This document shows positions 17,709 to 26,179 of a DNA stretch of 64,000 nt, piece by piece. The stretch is from the NCBI RefSeq assembly GCF_025146565.1, contig NZ_CP102258.1:1116001-1180000 (forward strand). Direction: 5' to 3'. Numbering within the stretch: the stretch's first letter is position 1; every line of letters begins with the position of its first letter. Origin of the DNA: Bacteroides eggerthii. GTDB taxonomy: Bacteria > Bacteroidota > Bacteroidia > Bacteroidales > Bacteroidaceae. A program made the translations under genes and the position numbers. The notes under the pieces were generated by a model. The model ran no database searches, was not told the origin of the DNA, and saw only the letters and a list, made by a program, of their open reading frames with translations.

Positions 17709-17716
17709 TATATTTG
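17709..17716 (+). promoter_or_regulatory. Putative -7 box of the PUL AraC regulator
   Basis: TATATTTG fits TAnnTTTG, 30 bases before the ATG at 17747. The nearest TTTG upstream is 25 bases away, longer than the usual 19-21. Confidence 0.45.
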
Positions 17717-17746
17717 CAACATGTGATACTTTTTTAACTGATTGAA

Positions 17747-18634
17747 ATGGAAAACCCAAACTACATTATGAGGGAGATAACCCCTTTGTCTGAACGTGAT
17801 TGTTTTTATATTGCAGATCGTCGTAAAACCGAATTTACTTATCCTATTCATTGCCATGCCGAATATGAGTTGAATTTTACGGAACATGCTTCCGGAGTGC
17901 GTCGGGTAGTCGGTGATTCTGCGGAGGTTATCGGGGATTATGATTTAGTGTTGATTACAGGTAAAGAGTTGGAGCATGTGTGGGAGCAACATGAATGTAC
18001 TTCAAGGGATATCCGAGAAATTACAATTCAGTTTTCTTCAGATCTTTTCTTTAAAGACTTTATCAATAAAAATCAGTTTGATAGTATTCGCCGGATGTTG
18101 GAAAAAGCACAATGTGGTATTAGTTTTCCAATGCAGGCTATTATGAAAGTCTATAATTGGTTGGATAAGTTGGCTTCTGAAGAACAGGGATTTTATGCGG
18201 TAATGAATTTTCTTCGAATACTTTATGAACTATCTCTGTATGATAATGTAGAAGTGCTTTCTAGTTCTTCGTTTGCTAAAATAGACAATTTTTCAGACAG
18301 TCGTCGCGTGCAAAAAATTCAGAAGTATATTGCGGATCATTATCAAGAAGATATACGTTTGGCAGATATGGCAGAGATGGTAGGAATGACTCCAGTGTCA
18401 TTTAGCCGTTTTTTTCATTTGCGCACAGGTAAAACTCTTTCTGACTATATTATTGATATTCGTTTAGGGTTTGCTACACGATTGTTAGTTGACTCAAGTC
18501 AGACTATTGCTGAAATATGTTATGATTGTGGGTTTAATAATTTATCTAACTTTAATAGAATGTTTAGAAAGAAAAAAGGATGCTCGCCTAAAGAGTTTCG
18601 TGAAAACTATCGGAAGAAGAAAATTGTTATATAA
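17747..18634 (+). CDS. AraC-family transcriptional regulator of the mannan PUL
   Basis: The 295-residue protein has an N-terminal cupin-like sensor domain (about 20-150, with the HCHAEYELNF stretch). A C-terminal pair of AraC helix-turn-helix motifs spans about 185-292 (DIRLADMAEMVGMTPVSFSR and AEICYDCGFNNLSNFNRMFR). It lies directly upstream of the susC gene on the same strand but is separated from it by a strong terminator, so it has its own transcript. By position it probably senses a mannan-derived sugar and controls the PUL. That link is inference. Confidence 0.88.
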   Translation: MENPNYIMREITPLSERDCFYIADRRKTEFTYPIHCHAEYELNFTEHASGVRRVVGDSAEVIGDYDLVLITGKELEHVWEQHECTSRDIREITIQFSSDLFFKDFINKNQFDSIRRMLEKAQCGISFPMQAIMKVYNWLDKLASEEQGFYAVMNFLRILYELSLYDNVEVLSSSSFAKIDNFSDSRRVQKIQKYIADHYQEDIRLADMAEMVGMTPVSFSRFFHLRTGKTLSDYIIDIRLGFATRLLVDSSQTIAEICYDCGFNNLSNFNRMFRKKKGCSPKEFRENYRKKKIVI

Positions 18635-18660
18635 TATTTAGTGTATTTGTAGAGAACAGG

Positions 18661-18691
18661 AAGAGGTATTCGAAAGGATGCCTCTTTTTTT
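18661..18691 (+). terminator. Terminator between the AraC gene and susC
   Basis: A GAGGTATTC / GGATGCCTC stem (18663-18671 and 18676-18684, two G-U pairs, extended by A-T pairs) has a GAAA tetraloop and is followed by a run of T. It separates the regulator transcript from the PUL operon. Confidence 0.85.
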
Positions 18692-18758
18692 GTTGTTTAA
18701 TGCGAACGTATCATTTGAATATGATAAAATAGTATTAGTTTTTTGCATGGCAATGGCC

Positions 18759-18766
18759 TAATTTTG
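18759..18766 (+). promoter_or_regulatory. Putative -7 box of the mannan PUL operon
   Basis: TAATTTTG fits TAnnTTTG and lies 123 bases before the susC ATG. A TTTG at 18742-18745 is present but the spacing is short (13). The gap 18635-18888 holds the AraC terminator, this box and an AT-rich leader. Any regulator-binding site is not obvious. Confidence 0.4.
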
Positions 18767-18888
18767 TCGTGTCTAATCTATGAGATATACCGGTTTTAAG
18801 AAAGATGAAAATATCTGAATATTTAGTTTAATAGAATGATTGCTTATTGTGAAATTATTAATCTATATTGGTCTTATTTTTAAATAGC

Positions 18889-21800
18889 ATGAAAAATGTA
18901 CTATTCTTTTTAATGGCATTCTTATTTGAATGTCAGATTGTAGCCCAGGAGGTTATTATTAGAGGTTCTGTGGCGGATGCTGCAGATGGTTCTCCTTTGA
19001 TAGGAGCGAATGTGTTGGTAAAAGGTACCAGTGTGGGTACTATTACGGATGTGGAAGGAAAGTTTAGTTTGAAAGTTCCTAAAGGAACGTCGAAGTTGAC
19101 TTTCTCTTGTGTAGGTTATCAAGAACAGGAAGTTGCTTTGAAAGCGAATCAAACAATGTTGGATGTTTCTATGCGTGAAGATTCAGAATTACTTGATGAA
19201 GTTGTCGTTATTGGGTATGGTGGAGCTAAGAAGTCGGATCTTACCGGTGCTGTAAGTGTATTGGAATCTTCTGATTTGTTAGACGCTAATCCGTTGAGTG
19301 TGTCACAAGGATTGCAAGGTAAGATTGCAGGTGTGAATGTAACTCAAACAGACGGTGCTCCGGGTGCAGGTATGAATATCTTGATTCGAGGTATTAATTC
19401 ATTCTCAACAAGTACGGAACCTCTTTATGTTGTCGATGGAGTTCCTTTTGAAGGAGCGTCTTCATTAATTAATCCATCTGATATTGAAACTCTTACGGTT
19501 TTGAAAGATGCTTCGTCTACAGCTATTTATGGTTCGCGAGGTGCTAATGGAGTTATATTGATAACAACAAAACAAGGAAAAAGAGGGAATGATCGGATTG
19601 AATTCTCGGCAAACTATGGTTTCTCTAATGTTTTAAAGAGAATAAACGTATTGGATGGTCCTACTTATATTCGTTATAGAAATGAAGCGGTAAGTAATTA
19701 TATGTATTACGATAATGCAGATGATGAATTGCCGTATCCGATAACAGGACCGGGATATTATGACCCTGCTCAGGGATATTATAGACCGTCTTATGAAGAT
19801 TTTGAAAATGGATATTTGAATGGAACAGGAACTGATTGGCAGGATGTGATTTACAAAACAGGTGTAACGCAAGAATACAATTTGAGTATTTCCGGAGCAA
19901 GTGAAAAAGGGAACTACTCTGTTTCTGGTGGTTACTATAACCAGAAGGGTGTTATCGAAGGTTCCGGTTATAGCCGTATTAGCTTGCGTACCAATATCAA
20001 TAGAAATTTGCGCGATTTTATCCGCGTTGGTACAAGTACGTCGGTAGTACGGAGTGTAGGAGATTATGTGAAGGCAAGTACTAGCTCAAATAGTGTCGTT
20101 CGTTCTGCTTTGTGGTATCCTTCTGATTTGCCTATTTATGATGAGAATATTGAAGGTGGGTTTACGCGTGTGGACTGGCTTGCGGCTAATCCCTATTTGC
20201 AAATACGTGATTCAAAAGATCAGACAGTAACTTATAATATATTTTCATCCAATTATTTGGAGGTCGATATCTTGAAGAGCTTGAAATTCAAGCAGACAGC
20301 AGGTGTAAGTTATGTTGGCAATAATAATTATTCTTATTATGGTAGCACTACTTTGGATGGTAGGAATGCTCCTAATGGTAAAGCTTCTCAATCTGACAGT
20401 TGGAGTACTCGATTGGTCATGGAATCAATGTTGACTTATGATAAGGTATTTAAGAAAGATCATCATTTGAATGTTATGGCTGCATTTACGGCAGAGCGCT
20501 CAGATTATGGTAGTAAGGCAATTTCTGTATATGACTTTGATAATGATTATCTGTTAATGTGGAATTTAGGAGCTGCGAAAAAACAAAATAAGCCCTCAAG
20601 TGGACGAGGTATGTCTTCTTTAGCTTCTGTATTAGGTAGAGTGAATTATAATCTGAAAGAGAGGTATTTGTTTACAGCATCATTTCGCTATGATGGTTCT
20701 AGTAAATTTTCAAAGGATAACCGTTGGGCATTTTTCCCGTCAGTGGCTCTTGCTTGGAGAGCTTCAGAGGAATCATTCATCAAGAATTGGAATGTCTTTA
20801 GTAATTTGAAGTTACGTGCCAGCTATGGTCAAACTGGTAATCAGGCTATAGGCTCATATCAAACTGTTTCATCGTTATCTCCGGTTGGTTCTGCATTGAA
20901 TGGTTCTATCGTAAGTGGAGGTGTTGATTCATTCTTGAATAATACACAGTTGATTTGGGAAACAACAGAACAGACGGATTTAGGACTTGAAATGGGATTC
21001 TTCGATAACCGTTTGAATTTTACAGTTGATTTGTATCATAAAAAGACGAGAGACTTATTACAAAACATAATCATTCCGTCCAGTACCGGATTTGGTTCTA
21101 AAATTGTAAACTCCGGTAATATGATCAACCGTGGTTTAGAATTGTCTATGAAAGCATTTATTATAGCACAGAAGAATTTTGGTTGGGACATCAATGCTAA
21201 CATTGCTTTTAATAAGAACAAGATAAAAGGTTTGAAGACCGACCAGTTTGCACAAGCTCTGTGGTCAGATGTTGACCAAGTGTTTATTCAGCGGAATAAT
21301 TGTCCGGTAGGATATATTTATGGCTATGTTGAAGATGGATTCTATGATAATGAAGCTGAAGTACGTGCAGATCCCGCATATGCCAATGCTTCGAGTGCTG
21401 TTATCCGTTCTAAACTTGGTGAAATCAAATATAAAGATTTGGATGGAAAGCCCGGAATTACTTCGGATGACCGAACGATAATTGGAGATGTCAATCCAAA
21501 TTTCACCTTTGGTTTCACAAATAATTTCCAATGGAAAGACTTGTCTTTGAGTATGTTCTTCCAAGGAAGTGTGGGAAATGATATCTTTAATGGTAATTTG
21601 ATGGAGCAAAAAATGGTGGAAGTTAGTAATATAACGCAGGAAGCCTATGACACACGTTGGACTCCGGACAATTACGAAAATGCGAAGTGGCCTAAACCGA
21701 CAGAGAATATGAGCAGACAACTCCAAGTATCAGATCGATTTGTAGAAGATGGTTCATATTTGAGATTAAAAAGTCTGAATGTGGAATATAAGTTTAGATC

Positions 21801-21987
21801 ACCTGTGAAATTTGTTAACTCATTGACGGTTGGCGTTACAATGACGAATTTGTTTACGATTAGTAATTATAGTTGGTATGATCCGGAAGTTAACGCATTC
21901 GGTGGAGATGCTTCTCGTAGAGGAGTAGATGTATTCTCTTATCCGTCTAATCGTACTTATTCATTGAATTTTAAATTAGTATTATAG
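18889..21987 (+). CDS. SusC-family TonB-dependent outer-membrane transporter
   Basis: Starting at ATG 18889, the 1032-residue protein has a signal peptide. A carboxypeptidase-regulatory-like domain follows at about residues 20-95 (GSPLIGANVLVKGTSVGTIT), then the SusC motif DEVVVIGYGGAKKSDLTGAV (about 104-123), a plug domain (LYVVDGVPFEG, LKDASSTAIYGSRGANGVI) and a 22-strand-type barrel. It imports glycan fragments across the outer membrane with energy from TonB, in complex with the SusD protein encoded 15 bases downstream. An upstream in-frame ATG at 18868 is less likely. It is first in the PUL operon. Enzymes downstream suggest manno-oligosaccharides as cargo. Confidence 0.95.
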   Translation: MKNVLFFLMAFLFECQIVAQEVIIRGSVADAADGSPLIGANVLVKGTSVGTITDVEGKFSLKVPKGTSKLTFSCVGYQEQEVALKANQTMLDVSMREDSELLDEVVVIGYGGAKKSDLTGAVSVLESSDLLDANPLSVSQGLQGKIAGVNVTQTDGAPGAGMNILIRGINSFSTSTEPLYVVDGVPFEGASSLINPSDIETLTVLKDASSTAIYGSRGANGVILITTKQGKRGNDRIEFSANYGFSNVLKRINVLDGPTYIRYRNEAVSNYMYYDNADDELPYPITGPGYYDPAQGYYRPSYEDFENGYLNGTGTDWQDVIYKTGVTQEYNLSISGASEKGNYSVSGGYYNQKGVIEGSGYSRISLRTNINRNLRDFIRVGTSTSVVRSVGDYVKASTSSNSVVRSALWYPSDLPIYDENIEGGFTRVDWLAANPYLQIRDSKDQTVTYNIFSSNYLEVDILKSLKFKQTAGVSYVGNNNYSYYGSTTLDGRNAPNGKASQSDSWSTRLVMESMLTYDKVFKKDHHLNVMAAFTAERSDYGSKAISVYDFDNDYLLMWNLGAAKKQNKPSSGRGMSSLASVLGRVNYNLKERYLFTASFRYDGSSKFSKDNRWAFFPSVALAWRASEESFIKNWNVFSNLKLRASYGQTGNQAIGSYQTVSSLSPVGSALNGSIVSGGVDSFLNNTQLIWETTEQTDLGLEMGFFDNRLNFTVDLYHKKTRDLLQNIIIPSSTGFGSKIVNSGNMINRGLELSMKAFIIAQKNFGWDINANIAFNKNKIKGLKTDQFAQALWSDVDQVFIQRNNCPVGYIYGYVEDGFYDNEAEVRADPAYANASSAVIRSKLGEIKYKDLDGKPGITSDDRTIIGDVNPNFTFGFTNNFQWKDLSLSMFFQGSVGNDIFNGNLMEQKMVEVSNITQEAYDTRWTPDNYENAKWPKPTENMSRQLQVSDRFVEDGSYLRLKSLNVEYKFRSPVKFVNSLTVGVTMTNLFTISNYSWYDPEVNAFGGDASRRGVDVFSYPSNRTYSLNFKLVL

Positions 21988-22002
21988 TTAATTCTTTATA
22001 TT

Positions 22003-23697
22003 ATGAAGATCAGATTGTTAATAGCTTTGTTAATAGCCTCTGTTACTATTACTTCGTGTAATGACTTTTTAACAGAAAAGGAATATGATTTTATAGGTCC
22101 CGGTCTTGTCGGCGATTCAGAAGATTCAAAAGAATATTGGTTAAATGGAGTGTATTCAACATTTAATTCCGGAGAGTACTTCTTATATGGCGCGTTTGAA
22201 CAGATGTGGGAATTGGATAGTGATGATGTGACGGGACCGGCTTGGGCGATGTCCGGTATTGGAGCTGGAGTTTTTACTGAGTTTTGGGGATATAATGTAA
22301 CATGGACAGGACCTTATAATATTATCCATCGTGCAAATCAAGCCCTGCTTAGAGTAGCTGAAATGGGTTCATTGTCAGAAGAATCTAAGAATGATGCGCT
22401 TGGACAGTTATATTTTCTGCGGGCATTTGCTTATTTCCAGTTGGTAAGAGCTTATGGACCGTGCCCTATTCATGAAACGTCTGTATCTGAAGGAGATGAA
22501 CCTCACAAACCTCGTGCAGCGGTATCAGAAGTGTATGCTCAGATTATAAAAGATTTGAAAATGGCAGAGACTCTTATGTTTTCTATGAAGTCTCAGGAAC
22601 ATAAACCGGGTCGTCCTGCCAGTGGTGCTGCCAGTTTGCTGTTAGCAAAAGTTTATCTGACTATGGCATCGGGGGCTGCTCCGGCCGGAACGGAAGTTAC
22701 AGTATTGGGAGGACCTGCGTTTAAGGATGAAAATGGAACACGTGTGAAAATTGCGAAGCCGGCTCCGATTACTTATGCTAAAAGTGTAGTTGCCGGTTAT
22801 GAGGTTTTTGATTCTCAAGAGTATTTTAAGTTAGCCAAAGAGAAAGCTTATGAAGTAATTCAGAGTGGCGATTATGAGTTGTTTAAAACTTGGGGTGAAA
22901 TCTGGAAAATCGAGAACCGTAATACGAAAGAACATATGTTCTCTTTACAGTCTCTTTCAAGCGATTCATCATTAGGCAATTCGTTGGCATATAATTTTAT
23001 TGGGCTAATGAATCTTACTACAATGCACCGTAAGGAAGGTGGATGGTTTGGCTTGCGTTCACATTGGTATGAATTGTTCGAAGAGCAGGATGCCAGAATA
23101 TTGGAAGGTGTTGTTCATAGATGGACCGGTGATCCGGAGTTGGAAACAGGACAATACCGTTATTATCCGGAAAAGCATAAAGATAAAGTTGAAGCAGAAG
23201 ATCCGACTTATGGATATAAAAAGGAGGATGTATATTTTGATTTTGATCAAAATGCTATTGCAAGATTGACAAAATTCTTCTGTACATCAGATCCGACTCA
23301 AAGATATGGAGATTTCCCTTATCCGTGGTTGCGTTATGCTGAGGCTTTCCTGATTTTTGCTGAAGCTGAAAATGAATTGAATGGTCCGACTTCAGATGCT
23401 TATGCTGAATTAAATAAAATTCGGAGACGTAGCAATGCTTCGGATGCACCGGCAAATATGAATAAAACGGAATTTCGTTCATTCGTATTGGAAGAGCGTC
23501 GTAGAGAATTGGCATTGGAAGGTAACCGACGTTGGGATTTGGTTCGTTGGGGAATCTATTTGCCTGTAATGAATGATATCGATATCGATGAGAACAATGT
23601 GATAAAGCGTCGTGAAAGTAGAAGTTTGTTATTCCCTATTCCTGTAGGTGAAATAGATTCAAACGATGCGATATTGGAGAATAATCCTGGGTGGTAA
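22003..23697 (+). CDS. SusD-family surface glycan-binding lipoprotein
   Basis: The 564-residue lipoprotein (signal ending TITSC, Cys at about residue 19) has the RagB/SusD pattern. An N-terminal TPR-like helical region carries YFLRAFAYFQLVRAYG near residues 140-155, and the conserved C-terminal block reads FVLEERRRELALEGNRRWDL. It caps the SusC barrel and helps capture glycan at the cell surface. Several Trp and Tyr residues in the middle could line the sugar-binding face, but which ones do so cannot be told here. Confidence 0.95.
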   Translation: MKIRLLIALLIASVTITSCNDFLTEKEYDFIGPGLVGDSEDSKEYWLNGVYSTFNSGEYFLYGAFEQMWELDSDDVTGPAWAMSGIGAGVFTEFWGYNVTWTGPYNIIHRANQALLRVAEMGSLSEESKNDALGQLYFLRAFAYFQLVRAYGPCPIHETSVSEGDEPHKPRAAVSEVYAQIIKDLKMAETLMFSMKSQEHKPGRPASGAASLLLAKVYLTMASGAAPAGTEVTVLGGPAFKDENGTRVKIAKPAPITYAKSVVAGYEVFDSQEYFKLAKEKAYEVIQSGDYELFKTWGEIWKIENRNTKEHMFSLQSLSSDSSLGNSLAYNFIGLMNLTTMHRKEGGWFGLRSHWYELFEEQDARILEGVVHRWTGDPELETGQYRYYPEKHKDKVEAEDPTYGYKKEDVYFDFDQNAIARLTKFFCTSDPTQRYGDFPYPWLRYAEAFLIFAEAENELNGPTSDAYAELNKIRRRSNASDAPANMNKTEFRSFVLEERRRELALEGNRRWDLVRWGIYLPVMNDIDIDENNVIKRRESRSLLFPIPVGEIDSNDAILENNPGW

Positions 23698-23714
23698 TTT
23701 AAAAATGGAAAATT

Positions 23715-24809
23715 ATGAAAAGTAAATTTTGTTCTTTTATGATACTTTGTGCACTATTGTTTGTAGCTTGCGATAATGATACAGACAATATGGCTCAACC
23801 TCAGGTAATGAAAATTACTTCAACTACAGATTTAGAGACATCGTTGAGTGCTTGTAACTTAGGCGACTGGGTAGTTGTTCATGGTGAGGGGTTGGATAAT
23901 GTTACTTCAATCAATGTGAACGGAGTAGAACTTAATATTAGAGATGTCTTTCGGGAAGCGAATCGGATAACGCTGCAAATTCCTCGTGAACTTCCTGAAG
24001 GAGAACCTACAAATAAGATTAGAGTAAATGTTGCGGGCCTTGTTGCAGAAACTGACCTTGCTGTGTCAATTCCGGATTTAATTGTTACAGGTTTGGACAA
24101 TGAATGGGCAGTTGCCGGGGAGACGGTGAAAGTGTGTGGTAACAACTTTGATTTATATGATGTGACGGCAGATGCTGGAGAGGTGTTCTTTGGTGATGTC
24201 AAAGCTGAAATTACTGAAACGCAAGCCACTTTTGTAACAGTAGTAGTACCTAATGGAGTATCGAATAAAAGCCAGATTAAAGTGGTAAGTAAAAAATCAA
24301 CTGTAATTGCTCCTGTGCTATACCGCGATGATACTAATCTTTTTGAAGGTTTTGAAGGTGGATTTGGTTGGGCTGGAACGGACAACTTGGTTACAGATGG
24401 AAGTCGTGAAGGCGATATTGCACCTTGTAATGGTAAGTATTTTTATATGAATGAAGTTCTTCATGCCAATTGGTATATTTTTATAGCTAATGCAGTTATG
24501 TGGCCTAAGGAAATGTGGGAAAATCCTGAAAATTGGTGCATGAAGTTTGAAATGTTTACACAAAAACCTTTCAGTGGCAACTACTTCCAATTTGATCAAA
24601 CTCATTATCTGTGGAAACCAGAAGAGCATGGAGTAACTAATACTCATGGTAAGTGGCAAACAATGGTTTTAGAGATGACCGATGTTCTATTTGAAGGGTA
24701 TACTCAAAATCCGGAAGCTGCTTTCTTATTCCAAATATCTCTTCATGGAGGAAATGCGGAAACAGTGGACATAGGACTTGATAATTTCCGCTTATATAGA
24801 AAAAATTAA
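23715..24809 (+). CDS. IPT/TIG-containing surface glycan-binding lipoprotein
   Basis: The 364-residue lipoprotein (LLFVAC, Cys at about residue 19) occupies the SusE/F position. Residues about 30-115 and 120-195 read as immunoglobulin-like IPT/TIG domains (GDWVVVHGEGLDNVTSINVN, NEWAVAGETVKVCGNNFDLY). The last 165 residues form a separate jelly-roll-like domain rich in Trp and Phe (AVMWPKEMWENPENW) that may bind glycan. No catalytic motif is visible. Proteins of this plan in mannan and xylan PULs are surface glycan-binding proteins. Confidence 0.85.
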   Translation: MKSKFCSFMILCALLFVACDNDTDNMAQPQVMKITSTTDLETSLSACNLGDWVVVHGEGLDNVTSINVNGVELNIRDVFREANRITLQIPRELPEGEPTNKIRVNVAGLVAETDLAVSIPDLIVTGLDNEWAVAGETVKVCGNNFDLYDVTADAGEVFFGDVKAEITETQATFVTVVVPNGVSNKSQIKVVSKKSTVIAPVLYRDDTNLFEGFEGGFGWAGTDNLVTDGSREGDIAPCNGKYFYMNEVLHANWYIFIANAVMWPKEMWENPENWCMKFEMFTQKPFSGNYFQFDQTHYLWKPEEHGVTNTHGKWQTMVLEMTDVLFEGYTQNPEAAFLFQISLHGGNAETVDIGLDNFRLYRKN

Positions 24810-24822
24810 TTTTAGTTATTTG

Positions 24823-24866
24823 AGAGCCTGTTTGAATTTTGTTATAAGGCGATTTGAACAGGCTCT
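24823..24866 (+). terminator. Intra-operon hairpin after the glycan-binding gene
   Basis: A ten-base stem (24823-24832 with 24857-24866, core GAGCCTGTT) closes a 24-base AT-rich loop and is followed by TATT. It lies between the binding-protein gene and the GH5 gene. With this weak tail it could reduce enzyme expression or protect the susCD transcript, rather than stop transcription fully. Confidence 0.5.
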
Positions 24867-24885
24867 TATTAAATGTACGTAAACT

Positions 24886-26178
24886 ATGCATCGTTTTAGA
24901 TTTTTAATATTATTCTTTTCTTTTGTACTGGTTCTTCATTCGTGCTCTAACACTGAAGATAAATTTGTTAGAATCAACAACTCTCATTTTGAAGTGAATG
25001 GTAAGCCCTATTATTTTGTCGGTACAAATTTCTGGTATGGGGCAATTTTGGCTTCTCAGGGTGAAGGAGGCGATAGAGAGCGTTTGGTTCAAGAATTAGA
25101 TTATTTAGATTCTATTGGAATAAATAATTTACGTATATTAATCGGAGCCGATGGACAAGACGGAACACTGACCAAAGTGATGCCAACTTTGCAAAAGTTA
25201 CCGGGTGTTTATAATGATACTATTTTTGATGGTTTGGATTTCCTTTTGGCAGAAATGGGAAAAAGGGAGATGTACGCTGTCTTGTATTTTACAAATAGCT
25301 GGGAATGGAGTGGAGGCTATGGACAATATTTGGAATGGACCGGACATGGAGTGGCTCCTATACCATCTAAAGATGGCTGGAATACATATATTGATTATGT
25401 ATCGCAATATGCAACTTGTGACGAATGCACTGAGTTGCTGAAAAAGCATATAACAAATGTTGTAAATAGGGTTAATTCTTATACAGGTGAAAAATATATA
25501 GATGATCCTACGATTTTCTCATGGCAAATTTGCAATGAACCACATGCATTTGGTGATGAGAATAAAGAAGCGTTTGAGAATTGGATGACAGAAGTGGCGA
25601 AACACATACGCTCTTTGGACCCCAATCATTTGATTTCTTCCGGTTCTGAAGGTATTGCAGGATCTGAATTTGATAAATCTCTTTATGAACGTATTCATAC
25701 AAAATCGGATATTGATTATTTCACATTGCACATTTGGCCGCTCAACTGGGGATGGGTTGACGGAAGTAATATGAAAGACTCATTGGAGTTGTGCATTGAG
25801 CGGACCAATAAATATATAGCGGAGCATATTGAACTGGGTGTCAAGCACCAGAGACCGGTTGTTATTGAGGAGTTTGGAATGCCTCGTGACGGACGTAAGT
25901 ATCAGTTGGATGTTCCAACAGAATGCCGTGATAGATATATGGAGAATGTGTTTGAGCAAGTGGTACTTAGTAGCCGTAATCAAGGAGTGTTGGCAGGTTG
26001 CAATTTCTGGGCATGGGGAGGACTTGGAAGACCTCATTCGGAACATATTTATTGGCAACCCGGAGATGCCTATTTGGGTGATCCGGCTCAAGAGGAACAA
26101 GGGTTAAACTCTGTTTTTGATACAGACTCCACTATACAATTAATATTGAAATATACTAATAAAATCGTGAAAGAGTAA
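24886..26178 (+). CDS. GH5 subfamily 7-type endo-beta-1,4-mannanase, lipoprotein
   Basis: The 430-residue lipoprotein (VLVLHSC, Cys20) is a (beta/alpha)8 GH5 enzyme. The acid/base Glu218 lies in the canonical NEP motif (SWQICNEPHAFG) and the nucleophile Glu329 in VIEEFGMPRDG. The motif GTNFWYGAILAS near the start is typical of the mannanase subfamily. It should cut beta-1,4-mannan internally, probably at the cell surface because it is lipid-anchored. It starts 20 bases after the intra-operon hairpin, and the next gene follows after one base. Confidence 0.88.
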   Translation: MHRFRFLILFFSFVLVLHSCSNTEDKFVRINNSHFEVNGKPYYFVGTNFWYGAILASQGEGGDRERLVQELDYLDSIGINNLRILIGADGQDGTLTKVMPTLQKLPGVYNDTIFDGLDFLLAEMGKREMYAVLYFTNSWEWSGGYGQYLEWTGHGVAPIPSKDGWNTYIDYVSQYATCDECTELLKKHITNVVNRVNSYTGEKYIDDPTIFSWQICNEPHAFGDENKEAFENWMTEVAKHIRSLDPNHLISSGSEGIAGSEFDKSLYERIHTKSDIDYFTLHIWPLNWGWVDGSNMKDSLELCIERTNKYIAEHIELGVKHQRPVVIEEFGMPRDGRKYQLDVPTECRDRYMENVFEQVVLSSRNQGVLAGCNFWAWGGLGRPHSEHIYWQPGDAYLGDPAQEEQGLNSVFDTDSTIQLILKYTNKIVKE

Positions 26179-26179
26179 G

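Noticed and set aside
24823..24866. Full transcription stop between the glycan-binding gene and the GH5 gene
   Set aside because: The tail after the stem is only TATT and the loop is long. The enzymes downstream have no recognised promoter, so read-through is more likely than complete termination.
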